64,000 nucleotides of DNA from UBA4416 sp040387475 (GTDB lineage Bacteria > Bacteroidota > Bacteroidia > B-17B0 > Aurantibacillaceae), in assembly GCA_040387475.1 (NCBI GenBank), contig JAZKDT010000009.1, positions 16,023-80,022 on the forward strand. The letters are read 5' to 3'. The notes under the pieces were generated by a model, which saw only the letters and a list, made by a program, of their open reading frames with translations, was not told the DNA's origin and did not search any database. Below, piece after piece: positions 56,176 to 64,000 of the stretch; within the stretch, counting starts at the first letter, position 1, and each line of letters starts with the position of its first letter. Position numbers and translations under genes: made by a program.

Positions 56176-57228
56176 TTATTTTCCTTTATAAATACAACCT
56201 CCAACACTGTCCCTGCTGGCTTTTGTTACTGAGTTTAACGTGTTAGTAGTTTCATTCACTCTCAAATAGCCTAAGTATGCAAAAATGATCGCTTCTTTAA
56301 ATTGAATGATCTTATCGTCAGGGAGGTTAACACTTCCGGCATAATTGGCTTTTAAACGCTCTATAAAAAAAGTGTTGTAAGCGCCGCCACCTGTAATTAA
56401 CACAGAATGTAGGTTTTCCTGTCTCAATACCGATGCAATGTGAAATACCATGTATTCAACACAAGTTGCCAGTTTGTTATTTAAAGAAATAGTTGAGGTA
56501 TTTAATACCGGTAAAAAATGTTGTTCGAACCATTCTCTTCCTAACGACTGCCGGTAAGTATTTAATTCCTGTAATTGTTGAAGCAATTCATGATCAATGG
56601 TTCCCGCTGCTGCCAGAGCGCCTCCGTCATCGTATGTTTTTCCGATGCTTTCTGTCAAATAATTCAAAGCCATGTTGGCAATGCACACATCAAAAGCTGA
56701 GGTTGTACCATTTTTGGTAAAGGAAATATTAGCAATGCCACCCACATTTAAACAGGATTGATATTGATCAAAGAGATCTTTGTCGCCAATGGGAACTAGT
56801 GGTGCGCCTTGTCCGTTGAGGGCTACATCTAAACTTCTGAAATCACAAACGGTGTCGATACCGGTTTTTGCGGCAATAGTAGCCCCACATCCCATTTGTG
56901 TGGTAAAGCCAAGTTGCGGACGATGGAAAACGGTATGTCCGTGCGAAGCGATGTAGTCAGCTGTTTGATTATGGTTTTTTAAAAAGGCGATTACATTTTC
57001 AGCAATAAATCCACCGTATAAACTGTGGAGATTAAAATACTGTTCGGCTGTGGCTTCAAAAGCATTTTGCAAGCGTTCTTTCCAAACGGCTTCGTAAGAA
57101 ACTGTTTGAGCTGCCAGTAAATTAAAACTTATTTGCTCACCCGGTTTAAATTCGCAAAGCGCCATATCAAGTCCATCCAAAGATGTACCGCTCATGAGTC
57201 CGAGTATTTTGATCGATTTGCTCTGCAT
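56176..57228 (-). CDS. anmK: Anhydro-N-acetylmuramic acid kinase
   Basis: A 350-residue sugar kinase that recycles peptidoglycan fragments: it phosphorylates 1,6-anhydroMurNAc to MurNAc-6-phosphate while opening the anhydro ring. Start motif KILGLMSGTSLDGLDMAL; SHGHTVFHRPQ; CDFRSLDVALNGQGAPLVPIGD; NVGGIANIS; FDVCIANM; LITGGGAYN are all family signatures. Slightly shorter than the E. coli form (369). Confidence 0.96.
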   Translation of the reverse strand: MQSKSIKILGLMSGTSLDGLDMALCEFKPGEQISFNLLAAQTVSYEAVWKERLQNAFEATAEQYFNLHSLYGGFIAENVIAFLKNHNQTADYIASHGHTVFHRPQLGFTTQMGCGATIAAKTGIDTVCDFRSLDVALNGQGAPLVPIGDKDLFDQYQSCLNVGGIANISFTKNGTTSAFDVCIANMALNYLTESIGKTYDDGGALAAAGTIDHELLQQLQELNTYRQSLGREWFEQHFLPVLNTSTISLNNKLATCVEYMVFHIASVLRQENLHSVLITGGGAYNTFFIERLKANYAGSVNLPDDKIIQFKEAIIFAYLGYLRVNETTNTLNSVTKASRDSVGGCIYKGK

Positions 57229-57306
57229 ACTGCCTTAAAGTTAAGGAGAATTGTCTATTTTGATGTGGTTCTGCCTGAAATAATTTGAAGAAATCGACGA
57301 TTTAGA

Positions 57307-57336
57307 TTTGATAATTGGAAATATCTTCTATTTTTG
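57307..57336 (+). promoter_or_regulatory. Consensus Bacteroidota promoter of the acyl-CoA dehydrogenase gene
   Basis: TTTG (57307-57310), 18 bp, TATTTTTG (57329-57336). It lies 37 bp before the ATG at 57374, and the upstream in-frame start at 57308 lies inside it, which decides for 57374. Confidence 0.75.
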
Positions 57337-57373
57337 TGAGGATAAATCGTTCAACACTAAAAAATATAACACC

Positions 57374-58516
57374 ATGCAATTTCAACTTACAGAAGAGCAA
57401 TTGATGATCCAGGCAGCGGCGAGAGATTTCGCACAAAATGACTGCAAACCGGGAGTGATAGAGAGAGATGAATTACAAAAATTTCCTGAAGAGCAAATAA
57501 AAAAGCTGGGGGAATTGGGTTTTTTAGGAATGATGGTTGATCCAAAATATGGTGGGGGCGGTATGGACGCTATTTCATACGTATTAGCGATGGAAGAGAT
57601 TTCGAAAGTAGATGCTTCGGTAAGTGTGGTTATGAGTGTAAACAACTCATTAGTATGCTGGGGTTTAGAGCATTATGGTACCGAAGAACAAAAACAAAAA
57701 TATTTAGCTCCAATTGCGCGCGGCGAAAAAATAGGTGCATTTTGTTTATCTGAGCCGGAAGCGGGTAGTGATGCTACTTCTCAAAGAACAACTGCTATTG
57801 ATAAAGGAGATCACTATGTAGTTAATGGAACAAAAAACTGGATCACTAACGGAAGCAGCGCTTCTATTTATTTGGTAATGGTGCAAACTAACGTAGAGTT
57901 GGGGCATAAAGGAATTAACTGTTTAATTATGGAGCGGGGGATGCCGGGCTTTGTAGTTGGGCCAAAAGAAAATAAATTAGGAATTCGCGGAAGTGATACT
58001 CATTCTTTAATGTTCTCGGATGTGAAAGTGCCTAAAGAAAACAGAATTGGTGAAGAAGGATTTGGATTTAAATTCGCTATGAAAACTTTAGGTGGAGGTC
58101 GTATTGGAATAGCTTCCCAGGCGCTGGGAATTGCCCAAGGTGCTTATGAATTAGCGTTGGCTTATTCTAAGGAGCGTAAAGCATTTGGTAAATTGATTTC
58201 TCAACACCAGATCATTCAGTTTAAGTTGGCCGATATGGCAACCCGCATTGAAGCAGCCCGTTTATTAATTTACCGTGCGGCCTGGTTAAAAAATCAAGGT
58301 TTGCCTTGCGAAAAAGAAGGCGCACAGGCTAAAGTATTTGCGTCAGAAACGGCTATGTGGGTTACTACCGAAGCAGTACAGATTCACGGTGGTTACGGAT
58401 ATGTAAAAGAGTATCATGTGGAACGTTTAATGCGTGATGCAAAAATCACCCAGATTTACGAAGGAACCAGCGAAGTACAGCGTATTGTTATTTCAAGAGC
58501 GGTGTTAGCAGATTAG
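57374..58516 (+). CDS. Acyl-CoA dehydrogenase
   Basis: A 380-residue FAD enzyme that introduces the alpha-beta double bond into acyl-CoA. Start at ATG 57374 (MQFQLTEEQ). Motifs: FCLSEPEAGSDATSQRTTA, NGTKNWITNGSSASIYLVM, the substrate and FAD region GFGFKFAMKTLGGGRIGIASQALGIAQGA, YSKERKAFGKLISQHQIIQFKLADMATRIEAARLL, and the catalytic Glu in QIYEGTSEVQRIVISRAV. The sequence fits short-chain members of the family. Electrons would pass to ETF. Followed by a strong terminator at 58545-58576. Confidence 0.96.
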   Translation: MQFQLTEEQLMIQAAARDFAQNDCKPGVIERDELQKFPEEQIKKLGELGFLGMMVDPKYGGGGMDAISYVLAMEEISKVDASVSVVMSVNNSLVCWGLEHYGTEEQKQKYLAPIARGEKIGAFCLSEPEAGSDATSQRTTAIDKGDHYVVNGTKNWITNGSSASIYLVMVQTNVELGHKGINCLIMERGMPGFVVGPKENKLGIRGSDTHSLMFSDVKVPKENRIGEEGFGFKFAMKTLGGGRIGIASQALGIAQGAYELALAYSKERKAFGKLISQHQIIQFKLADMATRIEAARLLIYRAAWLKNQGLPCEKEGAQAKVFASETAMWVTTEAVQIHGGYGYVKEYHVERLMRDAKITQIYEGTSEVQRIVISRAVLAD

Positions 58517-58536
58517 TCCTCGACTACGCTCAGGGA
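58514..58536. repeat. Fragment of a CTACGCTCAGGGACA intergenic repeat
   Basis: TCCTCGACTACGCTCAGGGACA, starting 2 bp after the acyl-CoA dehydrogenase stop. The word CGACTACGCTCAGG is a widespread intergenic repeat in Bacteroidota; only a piece is here. Confidence 0.5.
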
Positions 58537-58544
58537 CAAAATAG

Positions 58545-58576
58545 AAAAAGTCTATCTCAATCGAGATAGACTTTTT
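58545..58576 (+). terminator. Terminator of the acyl-CoA dehydrogenase gene
   Basis: AAAAAGTCTATCTC (58545-58558), loop AATC, GAGATAGACTTTTT (58563-58576) and more Ts. A perfect 14-bp stem. It may serve both strands, as the minus gene stops at 58619. Confidence 0.9.
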
Positions 58577-58618
58577 TGTTCACTTAATTTTAGTTGTTTC
58601 GTAGTTGGTGGGATACAA

Positions 58619-60172
58619 TTAATTCTTTATGATCTTGTAGGCTTGTTTATCATTACCAATCTGTAGTGAATAAAACCCGGGCGTCAATTGTTGAATATCT
58701 ATAGTATTATTCTGATGTTCCAGTTTGCCGCTCAATACAGTTTGCCCCAAGGCATTTACAAGCGTGTATAACTCATTAGATAAATTTGCAGAGGTGCTCA
58801 CGTGTATCACCTCACTAGCCGGGTTTGGATACAAAGAAAAAGCATGGGGTGCATCATTTTCAAAAATGCCAACGGAAAGAGGCTTTAGTTTTACGATCCA
58901 GGCTTCGGCACACCAGCAACTCCACATGTAAGGATGAACGAAATCATAATCATTGGAGCTAGACCCGCAGGATAACAGTAATGAATTGTCGTTTGTTTTT
59001 GTGATCGTGGCGCCATCATCCATCATAGAGCCGCCGTAAGTATCACCGGCTTTGATGTTTCCAAGTGAGTCAATTTCTGCTACCCAAATGGCTTCCCCTT
59101 TTAAGTTAAATGATAAATCTCCGTCTACAGAATATGTATGCCCCGAAAAAAATATACTATTCGGGCTGATCTCAGTCACGTCGTCAATTTTATCAATAGA
59201 AGAACCACCATACGTTTTTCTCCATAACAAATTTCCATTTGGCGAAAGAACGGTTAATGCACCCTGGCCAAAACTGGCTGAGTCAAGTGAATTAAAGATA
59301 AAGTTATGATTAGTCAATTCTTTAATGCTTGAGCCGCTTGAGAAGGTGGAGACCAAAAAGGATTTTTCCCAAACCATATTTTGGCTACCGTCTATTTTAA
59401 AAATCCAGGTATCATAAAAAGCTGTATCCGTTAAATGCTGGCTTACATCAAAATCTAATGACCGGCTTGTACCCAATATAACAAATCCGCCATCACTGGT
59501 GGTTGTTACAGATCCCAGGTTATCATCTTCTGAGCCACCAAAGTTTTTTTGGGAAAGAATGGCTCCGGTTGCGTCTAATTCAAAATATACAATGTCATTC
59601 CATGCATTAGATCCAAAGTGATTTACTATATCGTGATCGTTTGAATTTGAATTTGCAAAGACATGCAAATGCCCGTTGGACGTTTCTTTTATTTTTGTGT
59701 TGACATTGTATCCCACCTCTCCTGAACCTCCGTACTTTTGTTGCCATAAAATCCCTGAATCATTAAATTTTATCAACCAGATATTTTTAGAGATAGTAGA
59801 GTAGGGAAGCCCTGAAAGATCGCCGTCATCAGAATAACTTGTTCCGCAGGCTATGTAGTTTCCGTCTGACGTTTGGATGATATCTGTTAAATAATCATGG
59901 TGCGCACCACCAATTGGTTTCTTCCACACAAAATTCCCATTGACATCTATTTTTGAGATCCATCCATCCCAGGCTCCATGATAGTTGTTCATGTTTCCTG
60001 ATGTAGAATGAGTTTGTCCTACGGAATAAAAGTTACCGCCGGTGGATTGGATAGTTCTATTTACGACATCGGCATCATTTCCGGCAATGATATTTTGCCA
60101 CTGAATATTTGGAGATTGAGCATATGCAGTAAGTGTAAACACACTGGCGATAGTAAGTAGCGATTGTTTCAT
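58619..60172 (-). CDS. T9SS type A sorted protein with beta-propeller-like repeats
   Basis: A 517-residue exported protein from ATG 60172, signal peptide KQSLLTIASVFTLTAYAQ. The body repeats blades of about 60 residues: GGNFYSVGQTHSTSG, GWISKIDVNGNFVWKKPIGG, IWLIKFNDSGILWQQKYGGSG, GGFVILGTSRS, NGNLLWRKTYGGSS, IWVAEIDSLGNIKAGDTYGGS. This WxxKxD..G.l.W...yGGS pattern is a Bacteroidota propeller repeat. The sorting domain is at about 440-517 (FSLYPNPASEVIHVSTS ... KQAYKIIKN). Alternative start at 60202. A -7-like word (TATGTTTG on the minus strand, 60199-60192) precedes the ATG. Confidence 0.9.
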   Translation of the reverse strand: MKQSLLTIASVFTLTAYAQSPNIQWQNIIAGNDADVVNRTIQSTGGNFYSVGQTHSTSGNMNNYHGAWDGWISKIDVNGNFVWKKPIGGAHHDYLTDIIQTSDGNYIACGTSYSDDGDLSGLPYSTISKNIWLIKFNDSGILWQQKYGGSGEVGYNVNTKIKETSNGHLHVFANSNSNDHDIVNHFGSNAWNDIVYFELDATGAILSQKNFGGSEDDNLGSVTTTSDGGFVILGTSRSLDFDVSQHLTDTAFYDTWIFKIDGSQNMVWEKSFLVSTFSSGSSIKELTNHNFIFNSLDSASFGQGALTVLSPNGNLLWRKTYGGSSIDKIDDVTEISPNSIFFSGHTYSVDGDLSFNLKGEAIWVAEIDSLGNIKAGDTYGGSMMDDGATITKTNDNSLLLSCGSSSNDYDFVHPYMWSCWCAEAWIVKLKPLSVGIFENDAPHAFSLYPNPASEVIHVSTSANLSNELYTLVNALGQTVLSGKLEHQNNTIDIQQLTPGFYSLQIGNDKQAYKIIKN

Positions 60173-60283
60173 AAAAATAGTTTTAGTGAAACAAACATAC
60201 AATCAATAAAAACCTAAAAATGCCACAATGATTAATTGGTGAGGTTAAATTGATAAGTGATGGGTTTTTACCGATAAGTGATC

Positions 60284-60525
60284 TTACTCTGCTGATTTGG
60301 ACTGTTCACGCATTTCGCGTTCCAAGCGGATACCTTGCTGGTACCTGCTAATGGTAAAAAAGAGATACAAACATATCCAGGTCCCTGCGATCACGACACC
60401 GGTTATCCAAAGCTTTTTTTCTTTTTAACTATTCCGTAGATGATCAGGAACAGGATGCATCCAATCAATAGGAACGTTATAATGGCTCCAATAATAAATG
60501 CTAAAACAATTCCTTCGCTATTCAT
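60284..60525 (-). pseudogene. Small two-helix membrane protein, frame split at an A-run
   Basis: From ATG 60525 a 40-residue reading frame (MNSEGIVLAFIIGAIITFLL ... YGIVKKKKSFG) ends at TAA 60403-60405. The -1 frame then continues for about 40 more codons as KLWITGVVIAGTWICLYLFF and TISRYQQGIRLEREMREQSK, ending at 60284. The switch point is a run of A5-G-A7 (60414-60426). Read as one protein it would be about 80 residues with two membrane helices. Either one indel splits a real gene or a programmed -1 slip occurs at the A-run. No family recognised. Confidence 0.45.
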
Positions 60526-60541
60526 CCGATAAATTTAAAAA

Positions 60542-61080
60542 TTATTTCGGCATATCATCTTCAGAACAGCCATAAAATGTCCAGCCGTTTGGGCCTTTAC
60601 ACATGATGTAATATTTTGTATTGGATTTAGTGTATTGATAAAGTCCGTAAGTGTTTTCCTGGCCTTTAAATATTTTGGAATAGGCAAAATGCTGACTGAG
60701 TTTTCCATCTTTATTATATTCTTTGCAATCAAGATACACTCCATTTTTAAATTGATGTTCGGAACTCAATATGCCCTTGTTGTTATACCATTTATAAGTG
60801 CCGTTAGTAATTTAGATTCCGGTTTTTTTTCGGATTCCAGTTTCCAGTCCTTAGCGCCGCAGGAACCCATGGGATAGATATTTTCTCCATGATCGTAAAC
60901 AGTATAGCGATGAAATACGGACTGACTGCTGTCTGTTAGTTCTTTCCAGTTAGCGTCCCAATATACGAGCCATTGACCGTGTTTTTTACCGAGCGAATCT
61001 TTTTGGTTCAATGAAGTGTTTTGTGAAAATGCAGTTAAGGTAAAATTGAATAAAAGGAGGGTGTAGAGGTTTGTTTTCAT
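60542..61080 (-). pseudogene. MORN/YwqK-like repeat protein with a frameshift
   Basis: From ATG 61080, signal peptide KTNLYTLLLFNFTLTAFSQ, then KKHGQWLVYWDANWKEL, HRYTVYDHGENIYP. The frame breaks near 60811 and continues one base over as NGTYKWYNNKGILSSEHQFKNGVYLDCKEYNKDGKL and ends at 60542 with GWTFYGCSEDDMPK. The two parts belong to one repeat protein: the GQW/GTYKWYNNKG pattern is the MORN-2/YwqK type. Adding one base to the A-run at 60811-60813 restores the frame. Either a true pseudogene or a sequencing error. Confidence 0.65.
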
Positions 61081-61089
61081 AAGGTTTTT

Positions 61090-61310
61090 TTGTTTAGCCT
61101 TATTGAGATGCAGTTTAACCTTAATTCCATACCTATTATCCCTTTTTTTTCTCTTTCTCTTTTCTTTTTCCTTGAAGAAAAAGAAACAAAAATTCAAGGC
61201 AATTCGCCGACTCCCATTTGCCCCGTAGCGCCTTCTCAGAATGGTAGTCCGCACCGAATTGCCAAAATCAGCCGCACTATTACCAACGTATGCAGTGGTT
61301 TATAAAACAA
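61090..61310. repeat. Intergenic repeat-like DNA
   Basis: Between the YwqK-like gene and the DsbA-family gene. Contains a polypyrimidine tract and TCTTTTTCCTTGAAGAAAAAGA (hairpin, 61163-61184), then CGCACCGAATTGCCAAAATCAGC. Such stretches recur between genes in Bacteroidota. No supported gene here. Confidence 0.35.
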
Positions 61311-61324
61311 CAAATAAAATTAAA

Positions 61325-62026
61325 CTAAACCTCACATCCATCTGGCCCACAAAGATCATCATTGGTTCCCAATGTTTCTAAACCTTTTGCTGTGCTTTCT
61401 TCATACGCTTTCGTTAGGGCGCCTAAAAATGTATCACTTTCCTGTGCGCCTGAAACGGCATATTTGCGGTCCAAAACAAAGAAGGGGACACCCTGAACTC
61501 CAATTTGCTGTGCTTGAGCTACATCTTCATGAACGTCGGTTGCATATTGATCACTGTTTAAAGCAGCTGTTATTTCGGTTTCTGCTAAACCAGCGGCAAT
61601 ACCAATCTCAGTTAAGATTTGGTGATCGGCTGTATTTTTTCCTTCCGTAAAATAAGCTTTGAATAAGAGCTCTTCAAGGTCATTTTGTTTAGCATATTTT
61701 TTAGCCAGATGAGATAAACGATGCGCATCAAAAGAATTGGCAACGACTGCTTTTTCGAAATGAAAATCAAGACCAACTTTTTTGGCAATGCCACTCACGT
61801 GCGCCGTTGTTTCACTGGCTTGTTCCTTGCTCCAGCCTTTACGTTTTGCTAAATGATCAATGGTGCTTAATGTTGGATCAGTTATAGAATCAGGATCCAG
61901 CTGAAAGCTTTTCCAGATGATATTAATTTTATCTTTATGAGGAAATTGCTCTAAGGCTTTTTCAAATTTGCGTTTGCCGATATAGCAAAACGGACACATC
62001 ACATCACTCCAAATCTCTACGTTCAT
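61325..62026 (-). CDS. DsbA family oxidoreductase (FrnE-like)
   Basis: A 233-residue thioredoxin-fold protein without a signal peptide, so cytosolic. Redox motif in EIWSDVMCPFCYIGKRKFEKAL (CPFC), helical insert with WSKEQASETTAHVSGIAKKVGLDF, cis-Pro in GVQGVPFFVLDRKYAVSGAQ. This is the FrnE/2-hydroxychromene-isomerase-like branch. It ends in an extra Cys pair (DLCGPDGCEV), typical of FrnE relatives. Substrate unknown. Confidence 0.93.
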   Translation of the reverse strand: MNVEIWSDVMCPFCYIGKRKFEKALEQFPHKDKINIIWKSFQLDPDSITDPTLSTIDHLAKRKGWSKEQASETTAHVSGIAKKVGLDFHFEKAVVANSFDAHRLSHLAKKYAKQNDLEELLFKAYFTEGKNTADHQILTEIGIAAGLAETEITAALNSDQYATDVHEDVAQAQQIGVQGVPFFVLDRKYAVSGAQESDTFLGALTKAYEESTAKGLETLGTNDDLCGPDGCEV

Positions 62027-62252
62027 AGCTTCTTATATTTATGAGTGTAAAGGTAGTTAAAGCGTTATCCTTTTGCAATATGGTATACTTTAGGAAAGTT
62101 GTCAAGGAGAGAAATGTTAACGCCAGGAGTATTATCGTTAATGCCAGCGTGAGCTTTGTTAAAATGCTCACAGAATTTCCTTCCTCTGCCCACTCGAAGC
62201 TGAGATAAGCTGTTTAATTGTGACTTCTATTGAGAAGATAAGGTGTGAATAA

Positions 62253-62281
62253 AAAAAGCTACCACATAGTGATAGCTTTTT
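62253..62281 (-). terminator. Terminator downstream of the DUF349 gene
   Basis: On the minus strand AAAAAGCTA pairs with TAGCTTTTT around a CAC/GTG inner stem with one mismatch, then a T-run. It lies 56 bp after the stop at 62337. The 310-bp gap 62027-62336 otherwise holds only repeat-like words (CACTCGAAGC near 62190; CACTTCTTTCGAAGTG near 62305) and no supported gene. Confidence 0.8.
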
Positions 62282-62336
62282 ATTGTTTTTGTTTTCGCTT
62301 CTCCCACTTCTTTCGAAGTGACAAGGTGGAAAGATA

Positions 62337-64000
62337 TTACTTCGATTCTATCTCAGCCGGTTTCAGCTTATTCAGCTCTGCCATAACCATTTTGCGTTTC
62401 TCGTTCAGATCGGCAATTTTTTGTTTTTCGGCATTAATCTTATCTTCTATTTCTTTCATAAAAGGATTTACGCCCTTGCTGCTGGTTTTAAAGAAACCTA
62501 GATTGTTATCGTAAGTTTTAATGCGGCCCTGAATCTCATCCATTTGTTTTTTGAAATAATCAGCTTCTTTCTTTAATGCGATTTCAGGATTTTCGCCGTT
62601 AGCAAAACGCTCCAGTTTAGTTTTGAATTGCATCATGAATTTTTCAGCTGAGCTCACATTCATTTTATCGTACAATTCATCCACGCGGTTATAAAAAGCA
62701 TCGTTGATGCGTTTTTTATCTTTCATTGGCACCATCCCTGCTGCATTCCAATCGGCCGAGAATTGTTTTAAAGACGCGTGGTTAGCTGCAATATCATCCG
62801 ATAAATTAAAGTCGGTTAATTTTTTCAGTAACTCTTCTTTAGCAACCAGGTTAGTGTCGAAACTTGCATCAATAGCACCAAAGTGCGCTTTTTTAGCATC
62901 AAAGAAATGATTGCAGGCTGCGCGGAACTGGTTAAATAATTTAGTTTCATCGCCACCGGCGTGAGGTACCTTTTTCCAGGCATCCTGTAATTTTATTAAA
63001 GCAAGGCCTGTTTTTTGCCAGTCGGTACTATCTTTAATAGCATTTGCTTTAGCTATCAAATCTTGTTTTTGTGCTTTAACGGCGCCCATTTTTTCGTGAT
63101 GCTCGTTAAAAAATACTTTTTTCTTTTCAAAAAAAGAATCGCACAGCTCACGGAACTCTGCCCAAACTTTATCATTCTCTTTTGCGTTGGCTCTTCCTAC
63201 GCCTTTCCATTCGGCTTGTAAAGCAACCAATTCATTGGTTAAATTATTCCATGCTTGTCCACCGGCTGTCGCCGCTTTTTCGATAATCACTTTTATTTTT
63301 TCGAGGATCGCTTTTTTTTCGGTCAGGTTTGCTTCCTTTTCTTCCTCAACCGAATTGTAATGCGCTTTTAATTTAGAGTAAGCTTCTTCTAAAGCTGCAC
63401 GAAAACTACCTTTCAACTCATCCCATTTATCATTAGGCACAGGCCCGATTTCTTCCCAATCGTTTCGGTAAATTTTAATTAAGCGTTCAGCTTCTTTGAT
63501 ATTAGTTTGTTCTTTAATACCTTTTATTTTTTCAAGCAATTCTGTTTTCATTTCATAATTGCGTTTCAGGTCATGCTCCTGTAATTGCTTTGATAAACTT
63601 AATTTATAATTAAATTCTTCAATAGCTTTGCTATAATCAGCCTGGTTCTCTTTATACTTGTGGGGAGATACAGCGCCGGTCACTTTCCATTGGCCTTGCA
63701 GTTCAACTAATTTTTTAATGGCGGCGCCAATGTTATCACTTACCTGGCTCAGGTCGTTTATTTTGGCAATAATTTCCTGGCGGATTACTAAGTTTTTAGC
63801 TTGTTCAACGGCCAGTTTATTGTCCTCTTCTTTTTTTCTTTTTTCGATTTGATCGAACAGCTCAGAAATTTTGACATCTTCGGCAGATTTGGCATATTCA
63901 AATTCTTTTGCTTTGCCACCTTCTTCAACAAATTGTTGTTTAGCGGTTTCAAATTCGGCTGTCCACAATTTTTGATACTCTTTTTGCAGAGTGCGCATTT
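62337..64000 (-). CDS. DUF349 repeat protein, 5' end outside window
   Basis: At least 553 residues of highly charged helical sequence. It contains tandem DUF349 units with the pattern W-x-x-x-G-x-x (LQGQWKVTGAVSPHKYKENQADYSKA, YRNDWEEIGPVPNDKWDELKGSFRAAL, LQAEWKGVGRANAKENDKVWAEFRELCDSFF, LQDAWKKVPHAGGDETKLFNQFRAACNHFF, SADWNAAGMVPMKDKKRINDAFYNRVDELY). A C-terminal coiled coil ends it (EDKINAEKQKIADLNEKRK). Full-length Bacteroidota members are longer at the N-terminus, so the ATG at 63998 is probably internal. Function unknown; cytosolic. Confidence 0.88.
   Translation of the reverse strand, partial: MRTLQKEYQKLWTAEFETAKQQFVEEGGKAKEFEYAKSAEDVKISELFDQIEKRKKEEDNKLAVEQAKNLVIRQEIIAKINDLSQVSDNIGAAIKKLVELQGQWKVTGAVSPHKYKENQADYSKAIEEFNYKLSLSKQLQEHDLKRNYEMKTELLEKIKGIKEQTNIKEAERLIKIYRNDWEEIGPVPNDKWDELKGSFRAALEEAYSKLKAHYNSVEEEKEANLTEKKAILEKIKVIIEKAATAGGQAWNNLTNELVALQAEWKGVGRANAKENDKVWAEFRELCDSFFEKKKVFFNEHHEKMGAVKAQKQDLIAKANAIKDSTDWQKTGLALIKLQDAWKKVPHAGGDETKLFNQFRAACNHFFDAKKAHFGAIDASFDTNLVAKEELLKKLTDFNLSDDIAANHASLKQFSADWNAAGMVPMKDKKRINDAFYNRVDELYDKMNVSSAEKFMMQFKTKLERFANGENPEIALKKEADYFKKQMDEIQGRIKTYDNNLGFFKTSSKGVNPFMKEIEDKINAEKQKIADLNEKRKMVMAELNKLKPAEIESK

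Noticed and set aside
55980..56180. Fluoride riboswitch upstream of crcB
   Set aside because: I looked for the conserved crcB-motif core on the minus strand and did not see it.

Overview
The window comes from a member of the Bacteroidota, probably a Flavobacteriales or Sphingobacteriales relative; I cannot fix the genus. The evidence is several proteins ending in type IX secretion system (T9SS) C-terminal sorting domains (YPNPA/S start, then a short beta-sandwich ending in a basic KVVKN/KLSVIK-like tail), the T9SS component PorQ, a TonB-dependent receptor followed by a DUF4249 lipoprotein, a Rho factor with a long disordered insert, Bacteroidota-type promoters (TTTG then TAnnTTTG), few Shine-Dalgarno sequences and an AT-rich genome. 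I see no rRNA, tRNA, CRISPR array, transposase, phage gene or integrase. Ten Ns at 23577-23586 show a draft assembly.

Layout. 1-9454 (minus strand) holds two surface-protein cassettes, each a small exported protein followed by a very large cysteine-rich T9SS cargo protein; the first large gene runs off the left edge and carries internal tandem repeats. 9732-13811 is housekeeping: DUF4199 membrane protein, rho, pth, tsaD. 13893-22438 holds a TamB-like envelope protein, a chagasin-like inhibitor lipoprotein, a DUF3108 protein, tryptophan 2,3-dioxygenase, PorQ and a Nudix hydrolase. 22439-24312 is a sigma-factor/membrane-partner operon, broken by the assembly gap, then a LEA14-like lipoprotein. 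24433-28603 has an AddA/RecB-like helicase-nuclease, a lone receiver protein and an XRE regulator. 28836-34953 carries two T9SS cargo genes that share a nearly identical 240-bp sorting-domain segment. 35214-38460 is a TonB receptor/DUF4249 uptake pair. 38520-46477 (minus) covers an L,D-transpeptidase lipoprotein, a T9SS cargo, a GlcD-like FAD oxidase, a PH-like membrane protein, prmA, a small lipoprotein, tpiA and a Dpp/Opp-type permease. 46619-55708 (plus) has a patatin-barrel fusion, a tandem pair of equal-length thioredoxin-fold proteins, a T9SS adhesin-like protein and a TPR membrane protein. 55709-64000 ends with crcB, anmK, an acyl-CoA dehydrogenase, another T9SS cargo, two small frame-disrupted genes, a DsbA-family protein and a DUF349 protein cut by the right edge.

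How it fits together. Seven proteins look like T9SS cargo (six show the sorting domain; the seventh shows the module that normally precedes it). PorQ, TamB, the TonB receptor, the patatin-barrel protein and several lipoproteins add to a strong cell-envelope theme. I did not find a clear new defence or mobile system. The most unusual items are the duplicated small-protein/giant-cargo cassette, the duplicated sorting domain, a row of GGTGTAAAA half-sites beside the XRE gene, a hairpin that contains the start codon of the L,D-transpeptidase gene, and the tandem thioredoxin duplication that also copied its terminator.
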